Positions 17,585 to 25,978 of a stretch of DNA of 64,000 bases are shown here, in pieces. This DNA comes from Bacteroidota bacterium (lineage in GTDB: Bacteria > Bacteroidota > Bacteroidia > Chitinophagales > Chitinophagaceae), in assembly GCA_026391455.1 (NCBI GenBank), contig JAPLEH010000001.1:152322-216321 (forward strand), in the 5' to 3' direction. Both the position numbers and the translations under genes were made by a program. The notes under the pieces were generated by a model. The model was not told the origin of the DNA and did no database searches. It was given only the letters and a program-made list of their open reading frames with translations. Numbering within the stretch: the stretch's first letter is position 1; each line of letters opens with the position of its first letter.

Positions 17585-19096
17585 TTATACAGTTTCTTTT
17601 TTTTGTGTCAGCGCTGCAATGGTATTCAATACGCCCTGGCTCATCATCTCGAGCAATTGTTCCTGTACGGCTGCAGCAAATCCGGGTAATTGGGTCAGGT
17701 CGGTGTTCCAGTATTTTTCATTGCTTAATACTTCCGTCACTACGTTCTCCGGGGTATTGTTTTCCCATACAGTATAAAAATACGAAGCCGCATCGTCTTT
17801 TATTTCATACGGAACGCCGTTTCTGCTGCCATAATATTTCCCTTCATTAACTGTATCTGCTTTCATGAAAAGCAGGAAGCCTGCAAAGCCAGTGGCCATA
17901 TGCATGGGCGGGGTGCTGTGAAGTTCATAGTGATGCAGCAGCAGGGGTACATTGCGCATGGCCATTTTAGATGTATACTGTACGGTGATACTGATCCATT
18001 GATGATCAATATAGGGATTGCAGAACCGTTCGAATACCCGGTTGGCAAATTCTTCTTTCTGCCGGGCATCGATTGTAAATGGTATGGCCGGTGCTATTTC
18101 GCCATGCATCAGGTTACGGGCAAACACCGAGAAGGTAGCATCGGTAATTGCCTGCCGGGTGAGTTCAAATCCGGAGAGAAAGGCCAGCCCGCAATTGAAA
18201 CTATGTGTGCCATTGAGCAGCCGCAGTTTTAATTCTTTGAAAAGTGTGATATCAGGCACAATGATCACGCCATCATCGGCTTTGCCAAATGATAAGACTT
18301 CTTTTACTTTTTCATCTCCTTCGATGGCCCAGAGGCGAAACACTTCGCTCATGGTAAGCAGTTCATCGGTATAGCCGAGTGTGGCTTCGAGCCGGGCCAT
18401 TTCTGCTTTGCCGGGTTTGCCGGGCACAATCCGGTCCACCAACGAATTGCAAAAGGTATTATGATTTTCGAGCCACTCGATAAAAGCAAATTCAAGGTTA
18501 TTACGATGGGCCAGTTCGAGTACAATGCTTTCCAGTTTGCTGCCATTGTCGGTAATGAGTTCAGTAGGTACGATCACCATACCACTGGCCACACTGCCAT
18601 TGAACGCTTTGAATCGTTCGAATAAAAAGGCGAGCAACTTTCCGGGAAAAGATACAGGTGGTTCGAGGTGAATATCATCCTGCACCAATTGTATGCCCAC
18701 TTCCGTGGTATTGGATAGAATGATTTTCATTTCCGGATTATGCGCACATTCCAGGATGCGCTTCCATTCTGTTTTGGCACTCAGCACCCTGCTGATGGAG
18801 GCATTGACGATATTCTCTTCCACGGTTTCGCCATTATCGGTACCACGCACGCAAATGGTATAGAGACCATCCTGGTTGTCGAATGCACTGCTGTCGCTGT
18901 CGGTGGATTTAACCACCACCACGCGGCCATTGAAGATTCCCTGTTTATTGGCTTTATCAATGAAGTAATCGGGTAAGGCCCTTAATAACACACCGGTACC
19001 AAACTGGAGTACTTTTTCCGGCAGTTCAAATACCTGTTTGCCCGGTATCTGGATTCCTGCCTGTATGGAGTCTATGGTTTTCTTCGATAACTGCAT
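17585..19096 (-). CDS. uxaB: Tagaturonate reductase (altronate oxidoreductase)
   Basis: Reduces D-tagaturonate to D-altronate with NADH. The 503-residue protein belongs to the polyol-specific long-chain dehydrogenases: a nucleotide-binding N-terminal domain (VLQFGTGVLLRALPDYFID at about 29-47, GRVVVVKSTDSDS at about 57-69), SNTTEVGIQLV near 128, and the C-terminal catalytic domain with DITLFKELKLRLLNGTHSF at about 284-302, where Lys and the NGTH His are conserved catalytic residues. It ends exactly where uxaA begins. The divergent CE8 gene ends 47 bp upstream, so it may be read through from the GH28 promoter. Confidence 0.94.
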   Translation of the reverse strand: MQLSKKTIDSIQAGIQIPGKQVFELPEKVLQFGTGVLLRALPDYFIDKANKQGIFNGRVVVVKSTDSDSSAFDNQDGLYTICVRGTDNGETVEENIVNASISRVLSAKTEWKRILECAHNPEMKIILSNTTEVGIQLVQDDIHLEPPVSFPGKLLAFLFERFKAFNGSVASGMVIVPTELITDNGSKLESIVLELAHRNNLEFAFIEWLENHNTFCNSLVDRIVPGKPGKAEMARLEATLGYTDELLTMSEVFRLWAIEGDEKVKEVLSFGKADDGVIIVPDITLFKELKLRLLNGTHSFNCGLAFLSGFELTRQAITDATFSVFARNLMHGEIAPAIPFTIDARQKEEFANRVFERFCNPYIDHQWISITVQYTSKMAMRNVPLLLHHYELHSTPPMHMATGFAGFLLFMKADTVNEGKYYGSRNGVPYEIKDDAASYFYTVWENNTPENVVTEVLSNEKYWNTDLTQLPGFAAAVQEQLLEMMSQGVLNTIAALTQKKETV

Positions 19097-19143
19097 AACA
19101 CAGATTTATTAATTATCAGATCAGTTCGTTGTTGTCAACTGTT

Positions 19144-20151
19144 TTACTTCGCTGCCGGTTTCCACCTGTTGCCAAACAACCAGTCGGGTGTAATGTCTGC
19201 CGCTTTAACACCGGCTGGTAAATTATTTGCATACCAACTGTAATCATTCCCTCCATCCCGATGGCAATTGTAATAGAATACGCGATGGCCCCATTGCAAC
19301 ACATTGGTGGTGGGTACCCGGTAGATCGCTGAATCACGCATGTTCTTTGCAAATGAACAATTGATCAGAAAAAATTGTGCATCGCGGTGGTAGCGGCCGA
19401 GCAGGAACCCATCATAACCGGTAAAGCGGCAATTGATCAGAATTGTCTTTGAATCTTTATTGCCGGATCCATCGTGCCAGATAGCTGCCGGACCGGTATG
19501 TGTAATGAATTCACAATTCTCCGCCCAGGCCCATCCACGGGGGCAATAGAAATCAACACCACCCTCCATGATACAATCTTTGAAATACCACATGCCATTA
19601 TATATTTCCCAGGGGCTTACGGTATCTCCTCCATACGCACGGAAGCGGCAATGAATAGCTTTCAGGCGGGTGGCCATGTTCATGGTACGCAAGGCCATCT
19701 GGTGACCATCACGTCGCAATTTTTTTTCTTTGTTGGAGGTGGTATCACTGGCACACCAGATGGTACGTTCGGTAAAATCAAAACCATAGTTGTTAGTAAT
19801 CGTAAGGTTTTGGAGGCTGATATCATTGGCGCCTACGTTGAGGGTGGCCACGCCCCAGTCATCGGTATGCCCGCAGCGCCATTCGTCGCGGGAAATGGAT
19901 GCAATCAGTATCGTTTGATCGCGGTCTTCCCCTTCGAGCAGGATGTTGGATTTTTCGATATAAATTTTTTCGCGGTACGTACCTTTCTTTATAAAAATCG
20001 TACGGGTGGTTGATGCTGAATCGGACAGGCTGTTGATAGCACCTTGTATCGTTTTAAAATCTCCACTGCCATCGGCAGCCACCACGATCTTTCGTTGTGC
20101 GCCAAGGGTGAACGGCAACAGGAATAATATGAAGCTGATCAGTTTTTTCAT
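19144..20151 (-). CDS. Pectinesterase family protein (CE8), divergent
   Basis: Predicted secreted pectin methylesterase: signal peptide MKKLISFILFLLPFTLGAQ, then the right-handed beta helix of family CE8 from about 20 (VVAADGSGDFKTIQGAINSL, then KKGTYREKIYIEKSNILLEGE). The family's first core motif appears as HQMALRT near 148 and the catalytic GGVDFYCPRG at about 199-208, with the expected Asp. However the usual QDTL stretch reads GGDTVSPWEIYNG and the terminal LGRPW reads LLGRYHRD, so the substrate site is altered. It may be a pectinesterase with different preference, as in Bacteroidota paralogues. It overlaps the GH105 stop by four bases (ATGA) and is therefore translationally coupled. Confidence 0.85.
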   Translation of the reverse strand: MKKLISFILFLLPFTLGAQRKIVVAADGSGDFKTIQGAINSLSDSASTTRTIFIKKGTYREKIYIEKSNILLEGEDRDQTILIASISRDEWRCGHTDDWGVATLNVGANDISLQNLTITNNYGFDFTERTIWCASDTTSNKEKKLRRDGHQMALRTMNMATRLKAIHCRFRAYGGDTVSPWEIYNGMWYFKDCIMEGGVDFYCPRGWAWAENCEFITHTGPAAIWHDGSGNKDSKTILINCRFTGYDGFLLGRYHRDAQFFLINCSFAKNMRDSAIYRVPTTNVLQWGHRVFYYNCHRDGGNDYSWYANNLPAGVKAADITPDWLFGNRWKPAAK

Positions 20152-22073
20152 TTGATTACCGCCTGTTTAAGTAACCATTGTACCAGATCTTCGGCTGCTT
20201 TATAATTCTGATAGATCGCCGGTATCTTCCGGCCGTCCACATATTCATTATAAAACCAGGGATCGCCAACGGCAAAGACAGTGCCTTTACCCACTTTGGA
20301 TACAGACATGATCACTTCTCCGTTTTCACTGTATACACTGTTAGCAGGTTTTGACAGGGTTTGCGTACAGAGTTGTTTGATAAAAACCGCTTTGGCAGTT
20401 TTAAAAATGGGATGATTTTCCGGGATAAGCAGTTTTCCCTGCTCAAATTGGTTGTCGATCACATCATGCCGCATATTCTCATTCCAATGAATACCGAAGC
20501 GGGCGGCGAGTTTATTATAGTTGGTGAATTCCACATTATTACTATCGTTGGCCATCATGACGAGTACTCCACCGTTTTTTACATAATTGTATAAGGCATC
20601 GATATGAGATGGCTCAATATAATTGGGTGTTTTATTTTCCTTGGGCCAGTCGGGGTCGATGAGAAAATAAACGGATACATTTTTCAGGTTGTTGGCAGTG
20701 GGTGCTTCATCCAGTAACGTTGGTGATACGCCATATTTATTGAAAATATGATTCACAAAACCGTAGCCGCCATTATCTTTTTCATTCCATTTGTAGTGGA
20801 AGACTACTTTTTTGCCAAATGCATCTTCATGCGTTTCCCGGTTGAAATAATTATCCATGACCACTTTTTTACTCTTACCAATAGATAAAGTGGGAATCAT
20901 TTCCATTTCATTGGCAGCGAGCAAAAATGCTCCCATTCCTTTGGGATCATTCTTGATCACGGGTTCGCTCATGTAATAGGTAAAGCTTCCATCCCGATAG
21001 GGATTACCGCCAAGGCCGGATACTTTTACGGTGCCATAGAGATTGGTCTGTCCGTTTTCGTACATCACAAACCGGTTCAGTATGCCGTTGTATCCTTTTT
21101 GTGCAACGCTCAGCATGGAAACCGGTAAATAGCCTTTGCGAACACCTTTGGCGATGGCATATACAAACTGACAACTGGCAGATGCCTCTACATAATTTTT
21201 TTCTTTATCCTCTCCGTTGTAGTGGAGGATATCTTTCCAGAGACCGTTACCGGGATCTTGTTCTTTGCTGATGGCCGTAGTCAATCGTTGCAGGATGGCA
21301 ATTAATTCTTTTCGTTGCGGGTGTCCGTCAGGAAAATGATCCAGTACATCCACCAGTGCGGTGGCATACCAGCCCATTGCCCTCGCCCAGAACAGGGGAG
21401 AGCAGCCGGTTACTGGATCAGCCCATTTCATCTGTTTGCTTTCATCCCAGGCGTGATAGAGTAATCCTGTTTTGGGATCACGTGCATGTTTTTCAATGCG
21501 GATAAACTGGTAGGCAATATCATTGAATGCGGTGTCTTCGTGTGCCAGAGAGGCATATTCTGCATAAAAGGGTTGGCCCATGTACAATCCATCGAGCCAT
21601 ACCTGGTAGGGATAAATTTTCTTGTGCCAGAAACTGCCTTCATTGGTGCGCGGATGCGTTTGCAATTGCTGCCGGAGGAGTTTTGCTGCTTTTAAATATT
21701 TTTCTTTTAATGTAACACGGTAAAGAAGCAACAGCAATTTGCCATTGTTGATATGATCGATATTGTATTCGTCGGGTTTATAGGTTTTGATGGTGCCATC
21801 GTTTTGTACAAAAAAATCCATCTGCTGCTGGATATAATTGAAATAAGTCGCATCTCCGGTATTCATCCAAAGACCTTCAAACCCTTTCAGGATTACGCCC
21901 ATGTCATAGGTCCATTTGGCAGGTTTTCCATCCAGCGCGAATGAATCCTTCCAGGTATTCATGATCGTTGCTGCAAGTTTAGCTGCCTGTGGCCCGGACC
22001 TGAACGACGTGCGCTGGCCTTCCGATGAATTTACGACGGTCAGCAGGATCAGTATGAATAGCGTTTTTTTCAT
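20148..22073 (-). CDS. Unsaturated rhamnogalacturonyl/uronyl hydrolase (GH105) with C-terminal domain
   Basis: Removes the unsaturated uronic acid from the non-reducing end of lyase-generated oligosaccharides, releasing the substrate of KduI. Signal peptide at 1-19. The GH105 alpha/alpha barrel covers about 35-385, with KWTYDMGVILKGFEGLW, IDHINNGKLLL carrying the catalytic-type Asp, QVWLDGLYMGQPFYAEYA at about 156-173, and FWARAMGWYATALVDVLDHFP at about 227-247. From about 395 to 641 a separate domain (VYFLIDPDWPKENKTPNYI, GGVLVMMANDSN, GKGTVFAVGDPWFYNEY) resembles a DUF4350/glutamine amidotransferase-like fold. Start and stop overlap neighbours by ATGA on both sides, so GH28, GH105 and CE8 are coupled. 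Confidence 0.9.
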   Translation of the reverse strand: MKKTLFILILLTVVNSSEGQRTSFRSGPQAAKLAATIMNTWKDSFALDGKPAKWTYDMGVILKGFEGLWMNTGDATYFNYIQQQMDFFVQNDGTIKTYKPDEYNIDHINNGKLLLLLYRVTLKEKYLKAAKLLRQQLQTHPRTNEGSFWHKKIYPYQVWLDGLYMGQPFYAEYASLAHEDTAFNDIAYQFIRIEKHARDPKTGLLYHAWDESKQMKWADPVTGCSPLFWARAMGWYATALVDVLDHFPDGHPQRKELIAILQRLTTAISKEQDPGNGLWKDILHYNGEDKEKNYVEASASCQFVYAIAKGVRKGYLPVSMLSVAQKGYNGILNRFVMYENGQTNLYGTVKVSGLGGNPYRDGSFTYYMSEPVIKNDPKGMGAFLLAANEMEMIPTLSIGKSKKVVMDNYFNRETHEDAFGKKVVFHYKWNEKDNGGYGFVNHIFNKYGVSPTLLDEAPTANNLKNVSVYFLIDPDWPKENKTPNYIEPSHIDALYNYVKNGGVLVMMANDSNNVEFTNYNKLAARFGIHWNENMRHDVIDNQFEQGKLLIPENHPIFKTAKAVFIKQLCTQTLSKPANSVYSENGEVIMSVSKVGKGTVFAVGDPWFYNEYVDGRKIPAIYQNYKAAEDLVQWLLKQAVIK

Positions 22074-23710
22074 TGATTCGTTACCATTTTATCGGCTGCA
22101 CCGAGTTCGTACACGATCTTTTGTTTGGCCTTGCTGGCATCTGTATTCGTAATGCGAATATTACCACAGCGTTCTCCACTGATGCGAAACAGCAACTCAC
22201 TGCCATTTTTATAATCAATGCGGTCGAAGACCAGGTTATCACTTTGCACCACATCGATCACCGGGTTGGTTTCCTCACTGATTACCCGGATATTTTTGAA
22301 CGTGATGCCGCTGGCTTCCTGGATGTCTATTCCCTTATGGGCCTGCAATACCATATTTTCAAGCAGAATATCTTTTACATGCATCTCCGGAATGCCGCGA
22401 ATGAAGATGGCTTTCTCCGCTCCGTTGCAATACACATTGCTGATGGTGAAATTTTTGAATACAGGTGTGGTCTCATCCACGGGTTTGAATTCTACTTTGG
22501 GCAATTCTCTTTTTTCACCGGCAAGGGGTATGGGGTCTTTGGCGGCATAATACATATCGAAGAGTATGGCTTCGCCCACGATATCCTTCATGTAAATGTC
22601 TTTGATGAAAATATTTTCCACCAAACCGCCGCGTCCGCGGGTGGTTTTGAAACGCAGGCCGATATCGGTACCGATAAACGTACAATTGCTCACATACATA
22701 TTGCGGGCACCGCCGCTCATTTCGCTGCCGATCACAAATCCGCCATGCGAAGCATATACTGTGCAGCCGCGGATGATCACATTCTCGGTGGGGAGCCCTC
22801 TTTTTCTTCCTTCGGCATCACGGCCACTTTTCATACAGAGTGCATCATCGCCCACATCGAATACTGAATTTTCGATGAGTACATTTTTGCAGCTCTCCAC
22901 ATCGATGCCATCTCCGTTTTGTGCATACCAGGGATTCTTTACAAATATGTTTCGTACAGTGAGCTGTTCACACATCAGCGGATGCAGACACCAGGCTGCA
23001 GAGTTTTGAAACGTAACCCCTTCAAGCAATACATTTTTGCAACGGGTAAAGACCACCATATTAGGTCGCAGAAATTCTTTGATGCTTTCATAAAACGCTT
23101 CATCTTTTTCCGTGCTGATTACACCGGGATTGCTGAGGCTGGCCCCTTTTTTGGAACGTTCGCTGGGGTACCATGTTTTTTTGTCTTCGCTCAATACACC
23201 ACCTGAGGACACCAGTTTTTTCCATTGTGTTTCATTCAGCTTATCCTTTTTTACCATGCGCCAGGCATCTCCATTTCCATCAATGATGCCTTTCCCGGTA
23301 ATGGCGATATTGGTGGCATTGGTGGCAGAAATGGGCGATTGATTGCGCATTTGCGGCAGGCCTTCCCAATTGGTGGCTACCAGCGGGTACTGATCAAAGT
23401 CGGTGGTGAATAATATGGTGGCACCCTGGGCGAGGTGCAGATTGATATTACTTTTCAATACGATGGGGCCGGTAAGCCAAAGGCCGGCGGGTACCAGTAC
23501 GGTGCCCCCGCCCGATTTTGCCAGTGCATCAATGGCAGCGTTGATACTTTTGGTATTCAGCGTGAGCCCATCGGGAACAGCATTGAAGGTGGTAATACTA
23601 ACCGTTTTCGATTTGAACTGTGGAGTGGTTACCACAGGCAGTTTCCATTGCTGTGCATAGCCAGCAAAAAACAGCAATAGTGCGGGGATAAATGCAATTC
23701 TTTTATTCAT
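22070..23710 (-). CDS. Polygalacturonase-type glycoside hydrolase (GH28)
   Basis: Hydrolyses alpha-1,4 galacturonosyl bonds in homogalacturonan, or galacturonate-rhamnose bonds in rhamnogalacturonan. Signal peptide ending near GYAQ. The parallel beta helix shows all four GH28 motifs in order: NGDGIDVESC (the NTD equivalent) at about 270-279, VGDDALCMKSG (DD) at about 292-302, ASHGGFVIGSE (GHG equivalent) at about 325-335, and LRFKTTRGRGG (RIK equivalent) at about 357. An insertion at about 155-205 separates the N-terminal helix from the core. I chose ATG at 23710; a TTG two codons upstream is less likely. It is the first gene after an internal promoter with a candidate LacI-type site. Confidence 0.93.
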   Translation of the reverse strand: MNKRIAFIPALLLFFAGYAQQWKLPVVTTPQFKSKTVSITTFNAVPDGLTLNTKSINAAIDALAKSGGGTVLVPAGLWLTGPIVLKSNINLHLAQGATILFTTDFDQYPLVATNWEGLPQMRNQSPISATNATNIAITGKGIIDGNGDAWRMVKKDKLNETQWKKLVSSGGVLSEDKKTWYPSERSKKGASLSNPGVISTEKDEAFYESIKEFLRPNMVVFTRCKNVLLEGVTFQNSAAWCLHPLMCEQLTVRNIFVKNPWYAQNGDGIDVESCKNVLIENSVFDVGDDALCMKSGRDAEGRKRGLPTENVIIRGCTVYASHGGFVIGSEMSGGARNMYVSNCTFIGTDIGLRFKTTRGRGGLVENIFIKDIYMKDIVGEAILFDMYYAAKDPIPLAGEKRELPKVEFKPVDETTPVFKNFTISNVYCNGAEKAIFIRGIPEMHVKDILLENMVLQAHKGIDIQEASGITFKNIRVISEETNPVIDVVQSDNLVFDRIDYKNGSELLFRISGERCGNIRITNTDASKAKQKIVYELGAADKMVTNQ

Positions 23711-23733
23711 TGGCAATCAGCCGTTTTACGATA

Positions 23734-23805
23734 CAAGTCTAACCAGATATTCACTGTTTATACAGTATTTAGCTTTGTTTTTTTACGCAATCGTTACCGG
23801 GAACG
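23734..23805 (-). promoter_or_regulatory. Candidate LacI-type operator and promoter before GH28
   Basis: CGTTACCGGGAACG at 23792-23805 is a near palindrome (CGTTnCC/GGnAACG). TAGACTTG, resembling the -7 box TAnnTTTG with one mismatch, lies on the minus strand at 23734-23741. The same pair recurs upstream of susC at 35525-35598 with identical 61-bp spacing between centres and identical flanks (TTTTTTACGCAATCGTT on one side, ACAAGTCTAA on the other). No good TTG -33 element is seen at either, which fits a promoter that needs an activator. Confidence 0.65.
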
Positions 23806-23828
23806 TGGTCATGTAGGCCGGGTCTTTC

Positions 23829-24257
23829 TCAACTGAATTTCACTGCCTGCCGGGCCAGTAATTTCCATTGGCCTTTCTGCTTTTGCCATACCAGCAACAC
23901 TTTCAGTTGCACTTCACCGGGCTTGCCATCATCGTTGGTTTTAGCTCTCAGTATATGGCGTACCAGTGCTGTTTTACCAGAAATCGTTACGGTCTGCTCC
24001 GATAATTCGATCGATACAAAATCCGATTTACCACTTACGAGCTTCTCAATAAAGGTATTTCTGTTGTCTACATGGCCGCTGCTGTGTCCGTAGCTCAGTT
24101 GAGGCAGGGTAAGCGCTTCCAGCTTTGCTTTATTGGCATCCACCATGGCAGACCGCAAGGCTTCCACGGCTTCCAATATCCCTGTAGTGCGGGGTTGCTG
24201 GGCAGATATGGAAATGGTACAGCAAATAATAGCGGCAAGTAATACTATTTTTTTCAT
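23829..24257 (-). CDS. Secreted SnoaL/DUF4440-like protein (NTF2 fold)
   Basis: A 142-residue protein with a signal peptide (KKIVLLAAIICCTISISAQ). The mature region has the NTF2-like cone-fold pattern: a long helix (ILEAVEALRSAMVDANKAKLEAL) followed by strands HVDNRNTFIEKLVSGKSDFVSIEL, ALVRHILRAKT and VLLVWQKQKGQWKLLARQAV, the W-K-L-L-A-R ending being typical of DUF4440. A catalytic pocket cannot be assigned. It follows GH43 closely (28 bp) and belongs to the upstream pectin operon by position, though its function there is unknown. Confidence 0.72.
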   Translation of the reverse strand: MKKIVLLAAIICCTISISAQQPRTTGILEAVEALRSAMVDANKAKLEALTLPQLSYGHSSGHVDNRNTFIEKLVSGKSDFVSIELSEQTVTISGKTALVRHILRAKTNDDGKPGEVQLKVLLVWQKQKGQWKLLARQAVKFS

Positions 24258-24285
24258 CGTATGCTTTTTTCAATATGCAAATGCG

Positions 24286-25914
24286 TTATTTTTTCTCTAT
24301 GTTAAAAAACCGGATCCAGTCAATATCGGCATAGCCCGCATCGTTTGTTTTTTTATCCCGTATGCAGAAGAACCCGATCTTAGCACCAACCCAGCGGCCG
24401 GGTTTGAGCGATAAGACGCCGAGCTGCCTGTACAATGAATCAGGATGGTGGCTGAAATAGAACCTTGCTAACTGTTCCTGTTCTCCCGGTTCGGTGATAT
24501 CAATCGAGAAATATACTTCATCGCTCACCATTTTGAATGACTCAAATTTTTCTTCTACTGTTCCTTTATCGGCCTTTATGCACCGGGAGAAAGAAATATA
24601 ATTTCCATCTTCTTTATGTGTGACTGACAGGTACCCGTAATTTTCTCCAAACAAAATAAGTCCGGCTTTTTCACCGATGATGTTGGATGATAAACGCATT
24701 TTTGCAATTACACTTGTATTGGGAGGAGGAATTTTTTGCAGCAGCATACCGGGCAGGTTCCATAAGTTGGCGGAGGTATCAGTATGTAGTTCCGAATAAA
24801 GACGTAACCGGTCATTATACAGCAACGCACGTGTACTGATGGGATTGGCCTGCCATTGCCATTGTTTACCCAATACTTTGCCATTGAATTCATCATCGTC
24901 TGGAATGGTTTGTATGGGATAAGTTTTGCCCACGTTTGGTTTTTTATAATTCAACACCGGTTCTCCTTCGCCATCGCCATCTTTATCTATACCGATCACG
25001 GGCCAATCGTTTACCCATTTCATCGGTTGCAGATGTACCACACGGCCAAAGGCCTCTTTATCCTGAAAATGCAGGAACCAGTCTTCGCCCGTTTTGGTAT
25101 CAACCCAGGCACCCTGGTGCGGGCCGTTGATGGAAGTGGTTCCCTGGTCCATTACCACTTTTCGTTCATACGGGCCGTAAATATTTTTACTCCGCAAAAC
25201 AGTTTGCCAGCCCGTGCTTACACCTCCTGCCGGGGCAAAGATGTAATAATAGCCATTGCGTTGATAAAGCTTGGGCCCTTCGATGGTAGGATCTTTTTCG
25301 TGACCATCATAGATGAGTACCGGTTCGCTGATTACTTTCGTGCCTGCTGCATTCAGCTCCTTTATCACGAGTATGGATTTGATACCAGCCCTGCTGCCGG
25401 CGAAGGCATGCACGAGATAGGTCTTGCCATTATCATCCCAGAAGGGGCAGGGGTCGATCAATCCTTTACCTGCTTGCACCAATACGGGTTCCGTCCAGGG
25501 GCCTTTTATGTTTGCGGCTTTGATGAGGTAGATACCAAAATCCGGATCGGGATAGTAGATATAGAATTCATTATTGTGATATCGGATGGAAGGTGCCCAC
25601 ACACCACCGCCATGCTGCACATGGCTGAAATGATCGGCCGGAATCAGTTTCGGTAGCGCATGTCCGATCAATGTCCAGTTGACCAGGTCTTTTGAATGCA
25701 AGATCGGCAGACCGGGTACATGATTGAAACTGGATGCGGTCATATAATAATCATCTCCCACCCGAATGGCATCCGGGTCGCTGTAGTCGGCATAGAGCAC
25801 CGGGTTGCGAAACGTGCCATCGCCCTGATCGGCCACCCATGCTTTGGATACAGGTTGGGCAGCTAATACATGGCTGCATGCCAGCAACAGCAGGAGTAAA
25901 TAATTTTTTTTCAT
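24286..25914 (-). CDS. Glycoside hydrolase family 43 protein
   Basis: Predicted exported arabinofuranosidase, xylosidase or galactosidase acting on pectin side chains. Signal peptide from the ATG at 25914 (MKKNYLLLLLLACSHVLAAQ); an upstream TTG reading would add a non-signal extension. The five-bladed propeller shows the three GH43 acids: the base Asp in NPVLYADYSDPDAIRVG near 40, the pKa-modulating Asp in DPCPFWDDNGKTYL near 155, and the acid Glu in PTIEGPKLYQR near 212. From about 350 a jelly-roll domain (DDDEFNGKVLGKQWQWQANP) matches the C-terminal concanavalin-like domain common in this family. It is followed by a SnoaL-like gene and preceded by the esterase fusion. Confidence 0.9.
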   Translation of the reverse strand: MKKNYLLLLLLACSHVLAAQPVSKAWVADQGDGTFRNPVLYADYSDPDAIRVGDDYYMTASSFNHVPGLPILHSKDLVNWTLIGHALPKLIPADHFSHVQHGGGVWAPSIRYHNNEFYIYYPDPDFGIYLIKAANIKGPWTEPVLVQAGKGLIDPCPFWDDNGKTYLVHAFAGSRAGIKSILVIKELNAAGTKVISEPVLIYDGHEKDPTIEGPKLYQRNGYYYIFAPAGGVSTGWQTVLRSKNIYGPYERKVVMDQGTTSINGPHQGAWVDTKTGEDWFLHFQDKEAFGRVVHLQPMKWVNDWPVIGIDKDGDGEGEPVLNYKKPNVGKTYPIQTIPDDDEFNGKVLGKQWQWQANPISTRALLYNDRLRLYSELHTDTSANLWNLPGMLLQKIPPPNTSVIAKMRLSSNIIGEKAGLILFGENYGYLSVTHKEDGNYISFSRCIKADKGTVEEKFESFKMVSDEVYFSIDITEPGEQEQLARFYFSHHPDSLYRQLGVLSLKPGRWVGAKIGFFCIRDKKTNDAGYADIDWIRFFNIEKK

Positions 25915-25978
25915 CTTACTTATAAAACGGTCAATAACGATTCTCAATATATGGATACATCCGGAATACCCGGGATGG

